Part shown: positions 7,266-9,964 of the stretch, in pieces | How positions within the stretch are numbered: position 1 is the first letter of the stretch | How the letters are laid out: each line of letters begins with the position of its first letter | Source of the DNA: JASFEQ01 sp050122535 | GTDB lineage: Bacteria; Desulfobacterota; DSM-4660; Desulfatiglandales; HGW-15 | Length of the DNA: 9,964 nt | NCBI GenBank assembly: GCA_050122535.1 | Contig: JASFIT010000147.1 | Span: forward strand, 1-9,964 | Direction of reading: 5' to 3' | Translations under genes and position numbers: made by a program | Notes under the pieces: model-generated | The model's database searches: none | Seen by the model: the letters and a program-made list of their open reading frames with translations, nothing else | Told to the model about the DNA's origin: nothing

Positions 7266-7294
7266 ATTTTAATTTATTGAAACTAAATTGTCAA
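7266..7294 (-). promoter_or_regulatory. Sigma70-type promoter of the cyclase-deacetylase-TPR operon
   Basis: Reading the minus strand, a perfect -35 TTGACA (7289-7294) is followed after exactly 17 bases by TAAAAT (7266-7271), a 5-of-6 match to the -10 consensus. Transcription would start near 7258, giving a leader of about 93 bases to the ATG at 7165. The surrounding 7200-7310 is markedly AT-rich, unlike the flanking genes. The promoter lies within a near-concentric dyad: CCTCTA (7257-7262) with TAGAGG (7296-7301), and AATTTA (7271-7276) with TAAATT (7284-7289). This could be an operator, though part of the symmetry may simply reflect AT richness. Confidence 0.7.
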
Positions 7295-7419
7295 TTAGAG
7301 GCTCTCATCACAGCATTGTCCCCGGTTCGAGTCATTTTCAAATGTCCCGTTTGGCAAAAAACGTTGTGATCCCCAAAAGCACGTAAGTATCTGGGATATG
7401 GTCTAGATTTGGATTGCCT

Positions 7420-7471
7420 TTGCCGTCTCAAAATAGGAAAGTATAGACAATATCAATGCCCCTTGATATTG
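7420..7471 (+). promoter_or_regulatory. Possible promoter with perfect 9-bp dyad upstream of the Dph6-like gene
   Basis: The dyad is certain: CAATATCAA at 7448-7456 and its exact complement TTGATATTG at 7463-7471, with a 6-base centre TGCCCC. A weak sigma70-like promoter precedes it: TTGCCG at 7420-7425, 16 bases, then TATAGA at 7442-7447. The dyad would cover the transcription start, the usual place for a repressor operator; as RNA it would be a hairpin at the 5' end. The remainder of the 400-base intergenic stretch 7166-7567 holds the opposite promoter and an AT-rich zone, and I see no gene in it. Confidence 0.45.
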
Positions 7472-7579
7472 GACAACGGATGAATGTGGCCGGCCTCAGG
7501 CGAAAGCAGGAGGTTTCGAGATGTTGTAGACCCGAAAACCCTTCATTCCCAATGAGATTCTGGGGGGTTGTTGCCCACC

Positions 7580-8284
7580 ATGACGAAAAAAATTTTGCTG
7601 GCATGGAGTGGAGGTAAAGATAGTGCGCTTGCCCTCTATGAGATCAAAAAGAGACGAGATCTTGAGATCGTCTCGTTGATCACAACCATAACAGATGACT
7701 ATGATAGGATAAGTATGCACGGCGTGCGGCGGGTGCTGTTGGAAAGTCAGGCGGAATCGCTCGGCATTCCCCTTTACAACATATTCATTTCAAAGGATTG
7801 CTCTGATGAAGAGTATGGCCACAAAATGAAAGAGACGCTGACCCGCTTTTCCAGATTGGGTGTAACTGCCGTGGTCTTTGGAGACATCTTTTTGGAAGAC
7901 CTGAGAAGGTTCCGGGAAGAGCAATTGTCAAAAGTGGGCATGAAGGGGATCTTCCCTTTATGGAAAAAGGATACCTCTGAGCTCGCCCGCGAGTTCATAA
8001 ACCTAGGTTTCAGGGCCATTATCACATCCATGGACTCTGAAGTGCTTGACAGGAAATTTGTGGGCAGGGAAATAGACGAAGAATTTCTAGCCCAGATTCC
8101 TCTGGGCGTTGATCCTTGCGGTGAGAATGGAGAATTTCATTCATTTGTGTTTTCCGGGCCCATCTTTAAAAAGAGGGTATTATTCCGCACGGGTAAAGTG
8201 GTATTCAGAGAGAACCGATTTTACTATGGTGACTTGGAGCCCGTTTCACCGGACCAGTTCTCCGGTGCTCCACCCGAATGTTGA
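7580..8284 (+). CDS. Dph6-like PP-loop ATPase (diphthine--ammonia ligase family, MJ0570-type)
   Basis: This is a soluble protein of 234 residues. The N-terminal PP-loop AWSGGKDSALAL (8-19) is the pyrophosphatase-type ATP site of the adenine nucleotide alpha hydrolase superfamily. Family-specific motifs follow: VFGDIFLEDLR at 99-109, GIFPLW at 123-128, and the signature GVDPCGENGEFHSFV at 176-190. In eukaryotes and archaea, Dph6 amidates diphthine on elongation factor 2. Bacteria do not make diphthamide, so the substrate of bacterial members is unknown; ATP-dependent amidation or adenylation of some carboxylate is the conservative guess. I chose the ATG at 7580, since it gives the usual MxKKxLLxWSGGKDS start; in-frame TTG codons at 7568 and 7571 sit directly after a GGGGGG run, so a TTG start cannot be excluded. 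A perfect 7-bp hairpin, CACCGGA/TCCGGTG (8247-8267), lies within the last codons, without a T-tract. Confidence 0.92.
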   Translation: MTKKILLAWSGGKDSALALYEIKKRRDLEIVSLITTITDDYDRISMHGVRRVLLESQAESLGIPLYNIFISKDCSDEEYGHKMKETLTRFSRLGVTAVVFGDIFLEDLRRFREEQLSKVGMKGIFPLWKKDTSELAREFINLGFRAIITSMDSEVLDRKFVGREIDEEFLAQIPLGVDPCGENGEFHSFVFSGPIFKKRVLFRTGKVVFRENRFYYGDLEPVSPDQFSGAPPEC

Positions 8285-8427
8285 CTACAAACTTGGGAAG
8301 GAATATGCTTTAAGCAAATCCTGATCCACCATCAAGGCATCATCTGCGGCGTTGCCTTCGATCGTTGCTCCTCGGCGCCTAGCATCTAATACCTTGCCGG
8401 TGTTCAGGAATTTTCCAAAACCCGCAG

Positions 8428-8450
8428 ATTTCAGTAACGATACCTGAAAT
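8428..8450. promoter_or_regulatory. Inverted repeat ATTTCAG-N9-CTGAAAT upstream of the ychF-like gene
   Basis: ATTTCAG at 8428-8434 and its exact complement CTGAAAT at 8444-8450 are separated by 9 bases. The size and symmetry fit a dimeric regulator site or a small hairpin, about 70 bases before the ychF-like start. I see no convincing promoter next to it. The whole gap 8285-8518 has no supported gene; it also holds the short palindrome TGCTTTAAGCA at 8306-8316. Confidence 0.35.
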
Positions 8451-8518
8451 AAGTGGCGGATTAGGGGCAAACTGGGCTTCTTATTACGGTTTTACGTGAC
8501 TGATAGGTCTCCTCGCCT

Positions 8519-9565
8519 ATGAAACTGGGAATTACAGGACTTCCCCAGTCGGGAAAATCCACCATCTTCGCCGCCCTGACAGGAGCAAGGGGTGAGGGCG
8601 GGGCCCTGAAGACATCTCGCAAGGACCAGAGGATTGGGGTGGTGCGGGTAGCGGATGAGAGGGTGGATTTCCTGAGTAAGATCTTCAAGCCCAAAAAGAC
8701 CACCTATGCCAGCGTGGAATATTTACTGCCTTCTGAGATCGCCACGGGCGCTGCCGCCCAGCCCGAGAACGTGATCTGGAGCCAGGTTCGGGCCTGCGAC
8801 TCCCTGATCCATGTGGTCCGGAATTTTCAAAGTGCCGGAGGCATGCCACCCTCCCCAGAAGAAGACTTCTGGCGTCTTGAAGAGGAGATGATTCTCTACG
8901 ACTTGATGGTTGCGGAGAAGAGGATTGAACGCGTTGAGCTGGACGACAAGAGAGGCAAGAAGCCAGATAAGGAGGAGTACTCACTGCTCAAATCGTGCCA
9001 GGAGGTATTGGAGAATAGCCAGCCGCTGCGCATAAAGCCTGAATTGGCATCAGCCCCTTCCTTGAGGGGTTTCACTTTTCTTTCAGCCAAACCTCAGCTT
9101 ATCATCATCAATAATGACGATGAGGACGAGGCAATACCTGAGTGGAAAGCAACGCCTGAAAGACTGGAAATGCTCATGGTCAGAGGAAGGCTTGAAATGG
9201 AGATTGCTGCCATGTCTCCGGAAGAGGCCGAGGAATTCCTTGTTGCGTATCATATCGAAAAATCGGCCCTTGACAGGGTCATCATGCGTTCATATAGCCT
9301 CATGAACCTCGTCTCCTTTTTCACGGTGGTTCATGACGAGGTAAGGGCATGGACCATAACCAGTGGCGCCTCAGCCCTCAAGGCCGCCGGAACGGTACAC
9401 TCTGACATGGAAAAGGGCTTTATTCGCGCCGAGGTCCTTTCATTCGAACTTCTTACGGAGCATGGCTCCTTTCAGGAGGCCAAGAAGGCGGGGGATGTTC
9501 ATCTTGAGGGAAAAGAATATGTGGTTCAAGATGGAGATGTGATTAATTTTAGGTTTAATATTTAG
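8519..9565 (+). CDS. YchF/Obg-like protein with degenerate nucleotide-binding motifs (DUF933/TGS C-terminus)
   Basis: The protein has 348 residues, close to the usual 360 or so of YchF, a cytoplasmic ribosome-associated ATPase. The P-loop is intact: GLPQSGKST at 7-15 (family norm GLPNVGKST). The C-terminus is unmistakable: DEVRAWTI at 273-280, VHSDMEKGFIRAEV at 293-306 and EGKEYVVQDGDVINFRFNI at 330-348, forming the TGS domain. The middle diverges. Where YchF has the G3/switch II motif DIAGLVKGAS, this protein reads LLPSEIATGAAA at 69-80. The G4 position reads IINNDDED (196-203) instead of NVxE, and the G5 SA is replaced near 221-224 by VRGR. IHVVRNF at 97-103 keeps the following strand. It is therefore a YchF paralogue that may bind but probably hydrolyses nucleotide differently or not at all. 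The start aligns with family members, although no clear ribosome binding site precedes it. The argC-like gene lies 265 bases downstream. Confidence 0.88.
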   Translation: MKLGITGLPQSGKSTIFAALTGARGEGGALKTSRKDQRIGVVRVADERVDFLSKIFKPKKTTYASVEYLLPSEIATGAAAQPENVIWSQVRACDSLIHVVRNFQSAGGMPPSPEEDFWRLEEEMILYDLMVAEKRIERVELDDKRGKKPDKEEYSLLKSCQEVLENSQPLRIKPELASAPSLRGFTFLSAKPQLIIINNDDEDEAIPEWKATPERLEMLMVRGRLEMEIAAMSPEEAEEFLVAYHIEKSALDRVIMRSYSLMNLVSFFTVVHDEVRAWTITSGASALKAAGTVHSDMEKGFIRAEVLSFELLTEHGSFQEAKKAGDVHLEGKEYVVQDGDVINFRFNI

Positions 9566-9591
9566 AACATGCAGCGTCCAGTTTGAGATCA

Positions 9592-9639
9592 CATTTTGGT
9601 CGTCTCCCTGCCCTCCCCCTTGGAGACCGTGTCAAAATG
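9592..9639. other. Hairpin after the ychF-like gene
   Basis: CATTTTG and GTCTCC (9592-9607) pair with GGAGAC and CAAAATG (9622-9639) around a 14-base C-rich loop, with two unpaired bases more on the right side. It begins 27 bases after the stop codon. A terminator role is possible, but no T-tract follows, so it is not called as an intrinsic terminator. It abuts and shares its last bases with the palindromic repeat to its right. CATTTTGGTC is also echoed in inverted form by GACCAAAAG at 9727-9735, so both may be parts of one composite element. Confidence 0.5.
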
Positions 9640-9729
9640 TCATTGCGAGGGAGTGAAACGACCGAAGCAATTTCATGAGGCATCGAAAACGAAGAGATTG
9701 CCACGCTCCCTTCGGTCGCTCGCAATGAC
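9639..9729. repeat. GTCATTGCGAG-type palindromic intergenic repeat
   Basis: The left end GTCATTGCGAG (9639-9649) is matched by the exact complement CTCGCAATGAC at the right end (9719-9729). Inner arms also pair imperfectly: ACGACCGAAGCAAT near 9658-9671 against ATTGCCACGCTCCCTTCGGTCG near 9697-9718. The element is noncoding, 91 bp long, and lies between two genes. From memory, repeats beginning GTCATTGCGAG and ending CGCAATGAC are abundant in many environmental bacterial genomes, including deltaproteobacteria, and behave like small MITE or REP elements. No target duplication is evident. Confidence 0.75.
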
Positions 9730-9750
9730 CAAAAGGGGATTGCGACAAAG

Positions 9751-9824
9751 CCTCTTTAGGGAGAGAGTGTAAAAAGAGTCTTACCGGCTAAAGAGGTAAA
9801 CGGGAAAACCTCTGTCGTGAGGAG
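9751..9824 (+). promoter_or_regulatory. argC leader with mutually exclusive hairpins
   Basis: CCTCTTTAG (9751-9759) is perfectly complementary to CTAAAGAGG (9788-9796). The end of that right arm, AGAGGT (9792-9797), is also perfectly complementary to ACCTCT (9808-9813). CCTC (9809-9812) can in turn pair with GAGG (9819-9822), which is the ribosome binding site of the argC-like gene. Pairing of the first set frees ACCTCT to mask the ribosome binding site, while the second set keeps it occupied and exposes the site. This is the geometry of a translational switch, but the stems are short and it matches no riboswitch class that I can name. Confidence 0.35.
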
Positions 9825-9830
9825 CAAGCT

Positions 9831-9964
9831 ATGGACAAGATAAAGGTGGGAATTATCGGCGCTGGTGGTTACGGGGGCTGTGGGGCCATTGAGCTTCTGC
9901 TTGGGCATCCACAGGCAGAAGTTGCTGCGCTCATAGACAAACAGGATGTGGGAAAACCGATCAG
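9831..9964 (+). CDS. argC: N-acetyl-gamma-glutamyl-phosphate reductase, N-terminal part (cut by the window edge)
   Basis: The first 44 codons are present. The protein starts MDKIKVGIIGAGGYGG, a Rossmann NAD(P)-binding glycine motif, and continues GAIELLLGHPQAEV and ALIDKQDVGKPIS, the pattern of ArgC. ArgC reduces N-acetylglutamyl phosphate to the semialdehyde in arginine synthesis, in the cytoplasm. The ATG at 9831 has a good ribosome binding site, GAGGAG, 6 bases upstream. The catalytic cysteine lies beyond the window, so a related semialdehyde dehydrogenase-type protein is not fully excluded. The leader is described separately. Confidence 0.85.
   Translation, partial: MDKIKVGIIGAGGYGGCGAIELLLGHPQAEVAALIDKQDVGKPI

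Noticed and set aside
7317..7345. GGTTCGAGTC at 7324-7333, like a tRNA T-loop
   Set aside because: The flanking bases do not form a T-stem and no acceptor, D or anticodon arm is present; it is probably chance.
8247..8267. Perfect 7-bp stem CACCGGA/TCCGGTG at the end of the Dph6-like gene
   Set aside because: It lies within the coding region and has no T-tract, so it is not called as a terminator.

Overview
The window looks like chromosomal DNA of a Gram-negative bacterium, most likely a deltaproteobacterium in the broad sense (Desulfobacterota). I infer this from gene content, not from a marker gene: a DUF3786 protein, two predicted lipoproteins, a HAMP-linked class III nucleotide cyclase with an Arg-rich repeat N-terminus, a class I PurE, and intergenic dispersed palindromic repeats. 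No tRNA, rRNA, CRISPR array, transposase or phage gene was found.

Layout. Positions 1-2291 hold minus-strand genes: a Sua5/YrdC/TsaC protein cut by the window edge, purE, and a DUF3786 protein. The first two are separated by about 480 noncoding bases that contain a large degenerate palindrome (644-954). A smaller palindromic repeat lies between purE and the DUF3786 gene. At 2292-2527 the strand switches, and an extended -10 promoter drives an Smr-domain protein (2528-3184, plus). This gene converges with only 4 bases of separation on a three-gene minus-strand operon (3189-7165). In transcription order the operon encodes a membrane-bound adenylate cyclase, a LysM-like/polysaccharide deacetylase lipoprotein, and a TPR-LysM-TPR lipoprotein. 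These genes overlap or nearly touch, and a good sigma70-type promoter sits in an AT-rich dyad at 7257-7301. From 7580 on, everything is on the plus strand: a Dph6-like PP-loop ATPase, a divergent YchF-like protein, and the start of an argC-like gene cut by the right edge. The stretch between ychF-like and argC (9566-9830) holds a hairpin, a 91-bp GTCATTGCGAG-type palindromic repeat and a leader with competing hairpins.

How the genes fit together. The housekeeping genes (tRNA t6A modification, purine and arginine synthesis) are scattered singles. The coherent unit is the 3189-7165 operon, which joins a sensor-type cyclase to two envelope lipoproteins with glycan-binding and glycan-deacetylating domains. 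This suggests signal-linked remodelling of cell-wall or exported polysaccharide. It is the best candidate for a little-described system here, although each domain is known. The other points worth checking are the YchF-like protein, which lacks the G3, G4 and G5 signatures of its family, and the noncoding palindromes.
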